A stretch of DNA of 64,000 bases from Taudactylus pleione (taxonomy: Eukaryota > Chordata > Amphibia > Anura > Myobatrachidae). Numbering within the stretch: the first letter of the stretch is position 1; each line of letters starts with the position of its first letter. Positions 55,123 to 64,000 of this stretch are shown here, in pieces. The notes under the pieces are model-generated. The model saw nothing but the letters and a program-made list of their open reading frames with translations. It made no database searches and was not told where the DNA came from. The stretch is taken from positions 2,647,001 through 2,711,000 of the forward strand of contig JAUIMM010000601.1 in NCBI GenBank assembly GCA_031769625.1, given 5' to 3'. Made by a program: the position numbers and the translations under genes.

Positions 55123-55710
55123 AACAGGTTTTAGTAATCCGTGCGCTTCACACCTAAGAGTGTAAATGCAGCAATAGGTTAATATGGTGTACACCCACAG
55201 TTCACCACAAAATTCAACAAATAAAACCAGGGTAAACCTTGTGCATAAACCTCAATGGGGAATTACTCTCCAATTACAATGTATTGGAATTACCATAAAG
55301 TCAACATAAAAAATCCTCATATTAAATATTGCTGCATTGGTTCATCTGGATTAAAACAGTACATATATGTGTCCTCTTCTTAAAAATATACACTGGTTTG
55401 CTTCACACAACACACTGGTCACTTGCTAACTTCTTCAAAACACCCTGGAGAGCTTCTTGTTCCTCAAAAACAGATAAGGGAATCAAGAGAGGGACCGCAA
55501 TAGTGTAATAAAGTTTTATTATAGTGACAATGTGTTAAAAAATAATGTAGGTACACAGCCTCTACCTTATTTTTTAACACATTGTCACTATAATAAAACT
55601 TTATTACACTATTGCGGTCCCTGGTATTGGTAATTCCAATACATTGTTATTGGAGAGTAATTCCCCATTGAGGTTTATGTGCAAGGTTTACCCTGCTTTT
55701 ATTTGTTGAA
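55123..55710. mobile_element. 588-bp insertion with 14-bp target duplication and nested hairpins
   Basis: TTACTAAGAATTGA occurs at 55109-55122 and 55711-55724, and the intact right Harbinger end shows the uninterrupted order. Inside, an outer inverted repeat (55215-55295 and 55628-55708, 81 nt, about 4 mismatches) encloses an inner, perfect 55-bp one (55491-55545 and 55567-55621). The loop between the inner arms is 21 nt. A 14-bp duplication suits target-primed retroelements (LINE, SINE or Penelope). It has no coding capacity. Confidence 0.8.
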
Positions 55711-56484
55711 TTACTAAGAATTGAGTTTGGTCGAGTTGTGTTTTTTCAAATCTCGATTTGCATTGCCAAAACTCGAGTTAAGCTGAAAATTAGTTTTTCG
55801 ATGGTGAAGCTATTCAAGATTTCTCGGGTGAGATTCTTTTTAACTCGGGGGAGATATCTCTCTTCTGTTGAAAGTTTGTTTTTTTGGTGGGGATGGTGGT
55901 TTGTGTTTTGGCGGTTGCATCTATTTAAGTGCAACTACTCACCCAAGAACACCGGATACCATTTTAACACAACTTTCATACTGATTTTGATTGGTGGAAG
56001 TGGTCGCATGTTTTGGAATGTTCACGCAGAATAAAAATACGCCCTGTGATGTCTGTACCTCGTGGGTTTGTGGCAGGAGTTAGTGAAGAGAGGGACTGTG
56101 AGGAGTTTGTGCTATAGTGTTTGTGGAGTCTGCATAAGCTCTACTTTGGCCGGGGTTGTGAATGCAGTGGGGTCCACTAAGCATGATGCCAACCACTGTA
56201 AAAAGCACTTTACAGACATAAAGTGGCATGTAAAGGAAAAGATGGCGGACGAGCTTAAGTCTGCCAGTGGTACTGGTGGTGGTTCACCATATGAATCAGT
56301 ATATATAGATTACAAGGAACCCCTGAAGGAGCTGATCCCTCCTGAAGTGGTTCACAAAAGTTATGTTCGGGACACAGATGCCCCTATGCAGACATGTGAG
56401 TATTTATTTTTTTCATTAAATGTTGTTTGTTTTAAGATTAAAAATGTTTTGTTTTTAGCATTAACTTTCCAAGGTATTTTTTGA

Positions 56485-57000
56485 AACCTCTGTAATGGAT
56501 CATGTGTGTGAAAGTTGTTACTTTTTTTTTCATTTTTTGGGGGTGTGGTAACCAGCAGCAACCAATGTTTGTACTTGTTTTTTTTTAATTAGCACATGTA
56601 TTGTATTATGTGCTTTCACAATGCATCCTATGTATTTTTGCAGTTTTTTGGATAAATATTTGCTTACTTTTTACCAAGTTTTTTTTACTTTTTTTAATTA
56701 AAAATTAGAGGTCAACAACACATTTATAATAACCAATTTATGGTACCAACATGTTTTATGTTTAACTCAAATGTACTAAAGTAGATAACAATTTGACAAA
56801 CAACAGATTCTAGATTCATGGAAAGATGATGTACAATCCTCAACAACACACATTAGTAAACATGATCCATTTTATTAAAGGACAATGTCATGAATTATGC
56901 ATCACAACAGTATTTGTTATGGTTCTTTGTTAGCACAAATAAATGGCAGGCATTTTGTTAAGTTACATTTCTAAATTTGTGTCCTTTCATATACTAGCAA
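56485..57000 (+). other. intron 1 of the Myb-like gene
   Basis: AT-rich non-coding DNA between the donor at 56396 and the acceptor near 56999 (TATACTAG). No other feature is seen. Confidence 0.5.
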
Positions 57001-57001
57001 A

Positions 57002-57172
57002 GAAAAGAAAAAAAAATACAGATCCACAAAGGGAGCAGCAGCATCAGCAGCGCCATCAGCACCATCAGCACCAGCTGCGCCAACAGAATCAGCAGCAACA
57101 GCAGCAATAGCAGCAGCAACAGCAGCAACAACATCAACAGCAACAACAGCAACACCAGCAGCAGGAGTCCGA
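57002..57172 (+). repeat. CAG/CAA/CAC trinucleotide tract
   Basis: About 45 consecutive codons are mostly Gln and His in the presumed frame. A single TAG interrupts it. This is the glutamine-rich exon of the Myb-like gene. Confidence 0.8.
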
Positions 57173-57385
57173 TGAGGCTGGTAAGTTAAGGGCCACTAGT
57201 TGTTTGGAGACACACAGTAATGTAAATGACAGAATGACACTGTGAATGTTGCTCTGTAGGTCCATCCAATCTTCCACCTAAATAGCAGTGTCTGACACCA
57301 CAGTCTTTTGATCAGCCAACAACACCACCAAGATGTCAGGATGTGGCATTGTTTTCTGGGGGACCCTCTTCACCTCTTCTTGATG

Positions 57386-58380
57386 GTGAGTTTGTGTGGA
57401 TCTGAAAAGGAAAATATATGTGTAGCTATGTTTATTAATTTTTTGGCAGCCATTTTTATTTAAAAGTTCAAGGTACATGGAATGTTTTCATTTACAAATG
57501 AATGTATGTTTGCTTACCTTGTAAATGCTTTGGCTAGCAGAGTTTTTACACTCGTTTTAAGGGTCTACTTATAACTGGCATGTATTTTGTGGGTTGTACA
57601 CAATGCTTCTTTTTGTTGTAGGTTCAACTTTCCTCTTTGTTGGTGAATTTGAACGTAGATATGTTCCTAAAATGAAAATGTAAACATTATTATTTCAAAT
57701 AATGGTTAATTGTGATTCCTATTAAATATTAGACTTTACAAATTCCATAAAAATCTACTCTTGTTTGGAATATGAAATCTGACTTGCGTATGACTGCATC
57801 TTAATATATCCACAATAACTAATTAGCTTAATACAATATACGGGTTTAATATCATCCCTTAAAAGTAAAAGAAAATGGGTGTTTGAGATGGGTCCATCTT
57901 ACATTTTGGACTTGTAGTTGGCCTACAATAGAGTTGTATGTCCTGCACACTACTTCACACGTTGTTTGGTGCTTTTTGCACCTGTAGAGGGGTTATTGTT
58001 TAGGCAGTTTTTACTTGGAATATTCACCAACACTGGCTTCTGAAATGTAATGTGTTAAATTATACATAATGTTGTTTAAGCAGGTCAAATCCTAAATGTT
58101 TTTTTTTTGGATTCCAATCAAATTTGATTTAGAAGTTTTCACAACTTGACAGAAACAATATTTGGAGGTTATAACAAAATAATTCTTGGACTTGTTTTTT
58201 TTTGGCCATTCCATACATTTGCTAAGAGCCAAAACCATCTAACACAGGCCAACAGTTGGAGATAGTACAATTAGTCTATAAAATTATATTATACACAGTA
58301 ATTCTAAAACTTGCTTTAAATATATGTTGTAAGGATTGTATATTTTCATTGTTTAAACAAATGTAAACATTGTTTATAAG
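57386..58380 (+). other. intron 3 of the Myb-like gene
   Basis: AT-rich sequence from a GTGAGT donor at about 57386 to TTTATAAG at 58380. No repeats or genes were recognised. Confidence 0.45.
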
Positions 58381-58629
58381 GGAAAAACCCACATTAATTA
58401 CCCAAGTGTCTCTTATGGATTCGCCAGAACAACTTGGCCTTCCACAAGACACCTTTTCTGATGTAGAAGGGCACTACGAAAATGAAGATACAGATACATT
58501 AACAGTAATCCCTACAACTGCAACTATGCCAGCAACAAATACTGTGCCATCTACTCCACCCATTTTACTACGTACACCACAACCTCCACCACCACCTCTA
58601 CCTACCCAGCCAGAATCAACATACTGGCA

Positions 58630-59185
58630 AGGGTATACGTTTAGGAAGCCGGCAGACAGAATGCTGAGTGCCAGCTTCCAGACAATTTAATCCCAATGAG
58701 GGATGAATGACAGGCATCTAAATCTAGATGCCTGTCATTTTACTGATGCTGGGAGACCGGTGCCCGGCATCCCGATCGAGCGGATGCCGGACGCCACAGC
58801 AGACAGCTGCGGGGGGGGAGTGTTAGGTTTAGGGCCCCCGGGGGGGAGTTAGGGTTAGGCACCCCCCGGGAGGTTAGGGTTAGGCTAGGGAGAGGGAGGG
58901 TTAGGGTTAAGCACACCTGGGGGAGGTTAGGGTTAGGCACCCCCCCGGGGGACTTAGGGTTAGGCAGCGGGGAAGGGGTGGTTAGGTTTAGGCACTTAGA
59001 GGGGAGGCTTAGGGTTAGGCACAGGGGGGGGTTAGGGTTAGGCACCCTAAAGGAGGGTTAGGGGGAAAATTAGGTTAGTTTATACTTACCTAGGGAAGAT
59101 CGGGATTTCCTCCTCTGATGGCCAGCCGCTGTCGGGATTTGAACCGCCGGTCAGGGGTCCATCGGTAATTCATACCGATTCCGGG
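58630..59185. mobile_element. MITE with TTAGGG-like motifs, copy 4, in an exon
   Basis: The interior 58820-59070 is a series of GTTAGGGTTAGGCACC words about 25-40 bp apart. The ends (GGGTATACGTT; TAATTCATACCGATTCC) resemble the other family members. Protein-like sequence of the Myb-like gene stops before it and resumes after it, so it is a later insertion. The target duplication is unclear. Confidence 0.65.
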
Positions 59186-59638
59186 AAGATATGTTTGCTT
59201 TCCAACAGCAACAAATTGATTTACTACGCACACACATCACTGAAAATCAAACAATCAATAAAATCGGCCACCAACACAACAAGAACCAGATGGCTCAGAG
59301 GGTGGAGCTAACACGGATGGCCAACTCTATGGAGCAAATGAGACAGAGCATTGTTCATTTGGAGGGGTCACACTTAAGGCAAACTGATCTTTCTAATAGG
59401 TTTAATCATAATTTTCTGCGCCCAAGTGGAAACTCAAAACTCAGCATTTAGGGATTTGTCGGGCATTTTAGAATACTTAGGCACACAGATTTTAGGCCGC
59501 TTACCTGAAAATAATGCAAGCATCACCTCAAGCAGCACTTCACAGACACCAACTCTAATTGCTACACCACCCCGACGCACAACTCGAAGAAGAGGTGGCA
59601 GCCAACCAAGTCAGGGTGGCAGGAGTCACTCTAGGTGA

Positions 59639-60307
59639 GTTCTGCCAGATTGTAAAAATAAAATGTGTTTAAAAATATGCTTGTTAAAAAACAAAGATCT
59701 TGCCATTGCAAACTTTGCAGCAACATTCCTATCTACCTCAAGCATTGAACATAGATTGTTTATTTGTGAAAAAAAACACTCCTAACCATTGTGTGTGTTC
59801 AGTAACAAGATGTTTATGATGTGTAAGTTATTTTGTAAATTTTTGAAAGCATTATGCTCGAATGGTTTATTTTGCACAATGATGGGTTGATCAACCTTTC
59901 AAAAATATACAATGTAAATATATGTTAGTTTATTATTTGAACTAACCTTTATCAGAGTTATTTTTGGGTTAAAAAATCTCCAAAGTTTGATGCCAAAACA
60001 ACAAAAATAAACTTGTTGAAAATAAAAGACATGTCTAATTTATTTGTAAAAAATCCAAAATGTATGTACTTACGTTATAGCAAAGTTTTAAGTGTGGTTT
60101 GGGATGTTAAAGTTTCTGTTTCATTCAAAGGTGCCAAAAACAAAAATTGGACAAAATGACACTACAACAATCAATGTTGCCACACATGTGGAAAAGTAAC
60201 ATGTAGTCAACACACATTATGGTTTGAAAAACATTTGGTTACAAACATACAGCACAAACGATAAGATGGAAATTAAAAATATCAATAAATATTGACTTAA
60301 GATTGTC
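59639..60307. other. non-coding spacer of the Harbinger element
   Basis: AT-rich, with poly-purine and A-rich words (AATAAAATG at 59657). It is presumably the 3' region of the Myb-like gene. No other feature is seen. Confidence 0.4.
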
Positions 60308-61130
60308 AGGGCCGGCTCTAGGGGTGTTCGACCTGAGCAGTCACACAGGGGCACCACCCATAGAGGGCGCACCCCTCCCCAACATCCCAATTTAAGTGGG
60401 ACATTATTGTCCCGCTGCTCCTCCCGTGGACCAAAGTGGCCCGCGGGTGGTTAAATCAGGAGGTTGGGGATCCCCACCGCTGCAGCGCATATTTCACCAC
60501 CTCCAATGTACTTTTGTGTTGTTGCAAAATGCCTCTCACAGCCAACGCACTTTGATCTATGATCTTCTCAAGGGACATTGGGGGTCGTGAAATATCACAT
60601 TTCCAGTAAGGTACTTTGGGTATATATTTTTTGAGGCTGTTCCGGATGGTTCTTTTTTTGAGTATTTATCTTTAATAACAGCTCTACCTGGATGTTGTGA
60701 TTCCTTTACCTCACTTTGGACTGAGTGTGTACAATTCCTGTTTTTATTTTGTATTTGTGCATTTACACTATTAAATACTGAAAACCAGCTCTTGTTTATA
60801 TTGGATAAACACTGAGGACCTCTTGGATGAAAGAAATCCTTATGTGCTTCAACTTGCACTTATTACAAGTGAGTTGGGTGCGTGTTCAATTGATTTGGAA
60901 AAGATACCTTTATACATTTTTCCCCATTATAATTGATGTGAGTGTGGTACGTTCAAACCTGTTTCTGGTTGTATGTTGAAATCCCCATGGTGTTTTGAGA
61001 AGTTCCAAAGACACCTTTTTGAGATTTACATTACACTGACCTTATGTGAGTGTGGTACATCATTGATTTTAAAAGTGAAAGGATTTATCTTTGTCATAAA
61101 GAATTTGCGTGTATGAAAAAACATTTGAAT
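60308..61130. mobile_element. probable nested repeat starting CAGGGCCGGCTCTAGG
   Basis: CAGGGCCGGCTCTAGGGGTG at 60307-60326 looks like a hAT-type MITE terminus, but no inverse end was found. From about 60590 the sequence contains two related GTGAGTGTGGTAC blocks (60938 and 61045). It lies between the two Harbinger genes and is not expected there. Confidence 0.35.
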
Positions 61131-61282
61131 TTTGAAAACAATCCTACACAGATGTGTTTTCTTGTTTCTTCTTCTCTTTTATGAACATATACTGTTGGAA
61201 GAGGAAAAACGCCTTAAAGAAAGTGACAAGCAAACAAGGACTTTTTATGAGTCTATTTATGTTATTGAGCGCTTTAAGAACA

Positions 61283-62595
61283 CTATCCACATTTTAATTG
61301 TACATGTTTATTTTTCTTGTATTTGGGCAAGACGGGGTAGAGTTTTGAAGCTGCCGATATTAAATTTGCGCCGTATTTGTTCCAATAATCCCTTTTTTTA
61401 TATGATGAATGACACTTACCAGTAAAGTGCTCCACAGTCAGATTCTGCCTCACCTGTCTTCCAGTTTCTGTACTCACGTTGTCGCCTGATGTATCCAAAA
61501 TATCAGCCTGATGGCTGTCCTCCACATAATCAGTGGTTAAAGGCTGCTGCAAATACATATTATGCAAAAGACAGCAGCAGAGCACAATATCTGACACTTT
61601 ATTGGGCGCATACAATAAAATTCCACCTGTTTTATCTAGACAACGGAATCTGGACTTTAACAGGCCAAAAGTACGTTCTATCACACATCTTGTGCATCAT
61701 TATACTTGTGCTCAGCTGGAGAATTTGGAAGTGACAGTGGAGTCAGTAACCAAGAGCAACAGCCATAGCCAGAGTCACCTATTGTGCAGAAGAGAGAAAA
61801 CAAAATTAGACAAATGTGTGTATTTATTTTGAACTTAATCAAAAAAGTAGTTACAAATACTTTCCCAACAGCCATCCTTCCGGCATTTGACCAGCCTCGA
61901 ATTTGTCATGGAGGGACGACTGACTGAGGACAAAGGCATTGTGACATGAGCCAGGGTAGCCAACTACAACACCCATGATTTTGAGTTTTGCATCACAAAC
62001 CACCTGGACGTTGGTAGAATGAGCATGGTGCCTATTCAAAAAAATATGTGCCCTATCCCGAGGTGTTCTCAGGTCAATGTGTGTGCAGTTTATTGCACCC
62101 AGGACATTTGGCATGCCTGCAATGCCATAAAAAGCTACCTTGACTGCATGCCAGTGTGACTCTTGCTTAGGGAAGCAGATTGAGGCTTGGAGCAGAGGCT
62201 GAAATGAGGTGATAACCTGGGTTAAGTATCTAGAGAATGTGGACTGGGAAATTCCAATGACCCTACCAGTGACAGACTGGAAGTTTCCTGTAGCAAAAAA
62301 GTGCAACACACTCAAAAGCTTATGTATTCCTGAGACAGCACGTGAGTGACCTTTCTCAGGGTTTATGTCAAGTTTGACAAGGTCATACAGATGGAATATG
62401 TTGGATCGATTGAGCCTGAACATCTGTATGACCTCGCCATCGACCAATGCATTCAGTTTCAAACACCCTTAAAAAACGCTGCCTGCGCAGCCTCCGCAGT
62501 ACCTGCATAGCCTCTTCAACCTGCTCAGTTTCTTGCTCCAGTTCACTTCCAGCATGGTGATAGAGCCTCTGGTATCCCATCCACACACCAAACAC
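61283..62595 (-). pseudogene. Harbinger transposase (HARBI1-type DDE), broken
   Basis: The N-terminal frame 62595-62383 is followed, in another phase (indel about 62455-62465), by 62462-61851. That part contains a helix-turn-helix-like region (SVTGRVIGISQSTFSRYL) and the DDE core. After an apparent small intron (acceptor-like CACAATAG, about 61775) the frame goes on with DSGYG...WLLTP. It ends in 61684-61283 with ERTFGLLKSRF, which supplies the catalytic Glu. The usual first Asp (GAIDCTH) reads GAINCTH, and the usual second Asp (PGSxHD) reads PGSCHN. Both are therefore Asn. Harbinger transposase excises and reinserts the element at 3-bp targets with the Myb-like partner. This copy lacks two of three acidic residues as well as an intact frame. 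Confidence 0.88.
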
Positions 62596-63060
62596 AACAG
62601 CATTTCCAAAAAGCCAACTCCCTCACTACAACCCAAAACAAAATCCTGCCCCCTTTTATAGTCTCCCTGTGAGTGTCCTCATTACTGGAATGTTAACTTA
62701 TGAAAAACAGGTGAGAGTTTCTAGGCGAATTTACATTTTAAAGGTATTTTACACTGGCTTCGCTAGAACCCGCAGCTGAAAGGCACGTCTGTTTGAATCG
62801 GGAAAACTCACATGAGATAATCAAGTTCACAGGCGAGTTTATAAACCTGATTCTTGGAAAATTTGTGATATGCATTCTTACATGGAAAAAAAATCCGATT
62901 TTTGATGATGACGAGTTAATGCGAGATTTACATCTCGCCCGAGAAAAAAAAGTGAGAAAACAAAATTCACTTCAAAACCCACTAGAGTTTGCCCTTAGTA
63001 AAATTGCAAGATGAAAAACATGCCTAAACTCACCCGAGATTGTCATCTCAACCAAAATTT
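62596..63060. promoter_or_regulatory. right subterminal region of the Harbinger element
   Basis: Non-coding sequence upstream of the transposase (read on the minus strand) up to the TIR. It includes several CTCACCCGAG / CTCGCCCGAG-type words near the right end (62934-63040) that recall TCTCGGGTGAG and CTCGGGGGAG at the left end (55822-55855). These may be binding sites for the Myb-like protein or transposase; this is inferred from position only. Confidence 0.4.
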
Positions 63061-63224
63061 GATTCTTAGTAAATTTACCCTATGTAGTCAACATCTACAA
63101 GCAGATTCGTAAATCTTTTATTGGGAATTGTATGCTTCAACAATGAAGCTGATGGTTTCACCAAACCCAAGTTTGCACAAGATCCATTCTCAGGAAAAGA
63201 AAATGACATGCATCCAGAGTTGAT

Positions 63225-63600
63225 TTATTTAGTTGGAGTCTCCTTTGAAGACAAAGAGATACTACAATCTTGAGGAGGTCGAGACTTGTTGGCATGCTGG
63301 TCCCTTAAGGTCTTAGTAGGTTTAGATTTAGATGGTTGTTTTACTGTCAAGGCAGGACCTCCAAAAGGCTCAGCATTGCCAAAACTCCCAAACCTCCTAA
63401 AGACAGCAAGGACAAAAAAAAAATCTACATTATAAAGACTGGGGTCATTGGATCTAATGAAGGGCTTAGCCAATTTTTTAGCTTCTCCTTTAAATGCCGG
63501 AAGCAAGAAAATAATTTGTTCAGCTTGAGAAAAAGATGGAGGAAGCCCCTGACACTGGGCCATTAGAGCCCAAAATTGTTCCGATTTCCCATTAACGATA
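63225..63600 (-). pseudogene. Gypsy-like gag capsid fragment
   Basis: The 112-residue frame (63563-63225), with a few residues before it in the same sense, reads like a Ty3/Gypsy capsid start: FWALMAQCQG, FSQAEQIIFLLPAFKGEAKKLAKPF. This resembles the gag core of Sushi/Mart-type and related Gypsy elements. It is followed by a Lys/Pro/Ser-rich tail and a stop. The family is shared with 378-947. It appears interrupted by the Harbinger insertion and not followed by pol in the window. Confidence 0.55.
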
Positions 63601-64000
63601 AGGCAGTGAGAGTCCTACTCAGGAATGACAGATTGAGGACCCCTAACTGAGCTAATTTCATCAGACTCCCATCCTGGGATTGGAACATGAGAGTACACTC
63701 CTGGAGTCAGTACATTGGACACCTCTACTGAGGTCAGTACATCGAACTCCCCTCTTGAGGTCGGTACATTAGACACCTCTCCAGAGGTCAGTACATCAGA
63801 CTACCCTCCTGGAGTTGGTACATTGGACACATCTCCTGGGGTCTGAATGACTTGGACATTGGGAACTGCTTCTGGGGTTTGGACATTGGTCATACTTTCT
63901 GAAACCACAGATGAGGTCAAGATATCGATTTCAATATTGGAGGTTTTTCCTGCAATAGAAAAAACAACCCTTGCTGGTACAAAGAGTTTTATTTATCTAG
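63601..64000 (-). repeat. 27-bp (9-residue) tandem repeats of the gag-like gene
   Basis: Units such as GAGGTCGGTACATTAGACAC and GAGGTCAGTACATCAGACTA repeat every 27 bp from about 63700 to 63860, with degenerate ones to the window edge. In minus sense they give 9-residue units with (T/S)(P/S)(G/E)xVSNVP. Two stops interrupt them. The same period occurs at 720-950. Confidence 0.65.

Larger units (their letters stand above)
56062..59638 (+). pseudogene. Harbinger Myb/SANT-like DNA-binding protein, split in exons
   Basis: Exon 1 (within 56062-56395) encodes the later helices of a Myb/SANT-like domain (HCKKHFTDIKWHVKEKMADE) and ends at a good donor, CAT|GTGAGT. Exon 2 (about 57001-57180; donor CTG|GTAAGT) has a Lys-rich start and a Gln-rich tract from CAG/CAA repeats, with one in-frame TAG. 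Exon 3 (about 57260-57385; TAG|GTCC to ATG|GTGAGT) also holds a stop. Exon 4 starts after TTTATAAG (58380) with a Pro-rich part. It is interrupted by a MITE (about 58630-59185) and resumes at 59186 with a coiled-coil-like segment (FAFQQQQIDLLRTHI). The basic C-terminus ends at 59638. In this family the Myb-like protein binds the transposase and brings it to the nucleus and element ends. The first helix of the domain was not found upstream. Confidence 0.7.
55101..63080. mobile_element. PIF/Harbinger transposon with Myb-like gene and transposase
   Basis: The ends are GGGTAAATTTACTAAGAATT (55101-55120) and, inverted, GATTCTTAGTAAATTTACCC (63061-63080). They continue with related subterminal sequence, GTTTGGTCGAG at the left after an insertion against GGTTGAGATG in the inverted right end. 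Between them are a plus-strand Myb-like gene in several exons and a minus-strand HARBI1-type transposase, convergent as in vertebrate Harbinger elements. Nested insertions lie at 55123-55710 and about 58630-59185, and possibly in 60308-61130. The 3-bp target duplication is not clear (TAG / TAT). Confidence 0.85.

Noticed and set aside
58820..59070. Interstitial telomere or chromosome-fusion site
   Set aside because: The TTAGGG words are spaced and degenerate, occur in a MITE with three sister copies, and are not a continuous (TTAGGG)n run.

Overview
This window looks like a gene-poor, transposon-dense stretch of a vertebrate nuclear genome, most likely an amphibian (anuran). That assignment is inferred from the mix of elements: Penelope-like elements with GIY-YIG endonuclease, Gmr1-like Ty3/Gypsy elements with a SCAN-like capsid, BED-type hAT transposons, a two-gene PIF/Harbinger element with introns, many MITEs, and long (TA)n tracts. 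I found no host protein-coding gene, rRNA or tRNA gene and no prokaryotic features. Nearly every long reading frame is a transposon gene or an accidental frame in a tandem repeat.

Layout. 0-6.4 kb: pieces of a minus-strand Gypsy-like gag (with 9- and 16-residue repeats), split by a TIR element (1312-5487) that carries a 5'-truncated Penelope-like element (2867-5110). 6.8-12.7 kb: a large foldback whose left arm is duplicated and has taken a TTA-flanked MITE, a solo LTR and a MITE with telomere-like TTAGGG motifs. 13.3-18.0 kb: a second TTAGGG MITE, then a decayed Gmr1-like LTR element with no integrase. 18.0-22.8 kb: a nearly intact Penelope-like element with direct and inverted terminal repeats. 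22.9-28.8 kb: Penelope fragments, MITEs and a 20-bp minisatellite. 28.9-32.8 kb: an internally deleted hAT element with a 43-bp tandem array.

32.9-52.3 kb: two tandem copies (A and B) of a nest of non-autonomous elements. Copy A has received a 5.9-kb hAT element (35165-41049). Copy B has received a 5.8-kb Gmr1-like retrotransposon (44974-50752). Each copy is the empty site for the other's insertion. The hAT contains an array of alternating 160-bp units. The retrotransposon has the order gag-PR-INT-RT-RH and an 18/18 tRNA-Ala primer site.

55.1-63.1 kb: a PIF/Harbinger element with an exon-split Myb-like gene (+) and a transposase (-). Its left TIR is split by a 588-bp insertion with a 14-bp target duplication and a perfect 55-bp hairpin. 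63.2-64 kb: another copy of the gag family seen at the left edge.

The genes do not form a host pathway. They pair up only within elements: gag with pol, and Myb-like protein with transposase. Repeated sequences inside the nests and foldback supply internal empty sites, so the order of many insertions can be read directly. The Penelope element at 18-22.8 kb (one frameshift) and the Gmr1-like element at 45-50.8 kb (two stops and about two frameshifts) are the best preserved.
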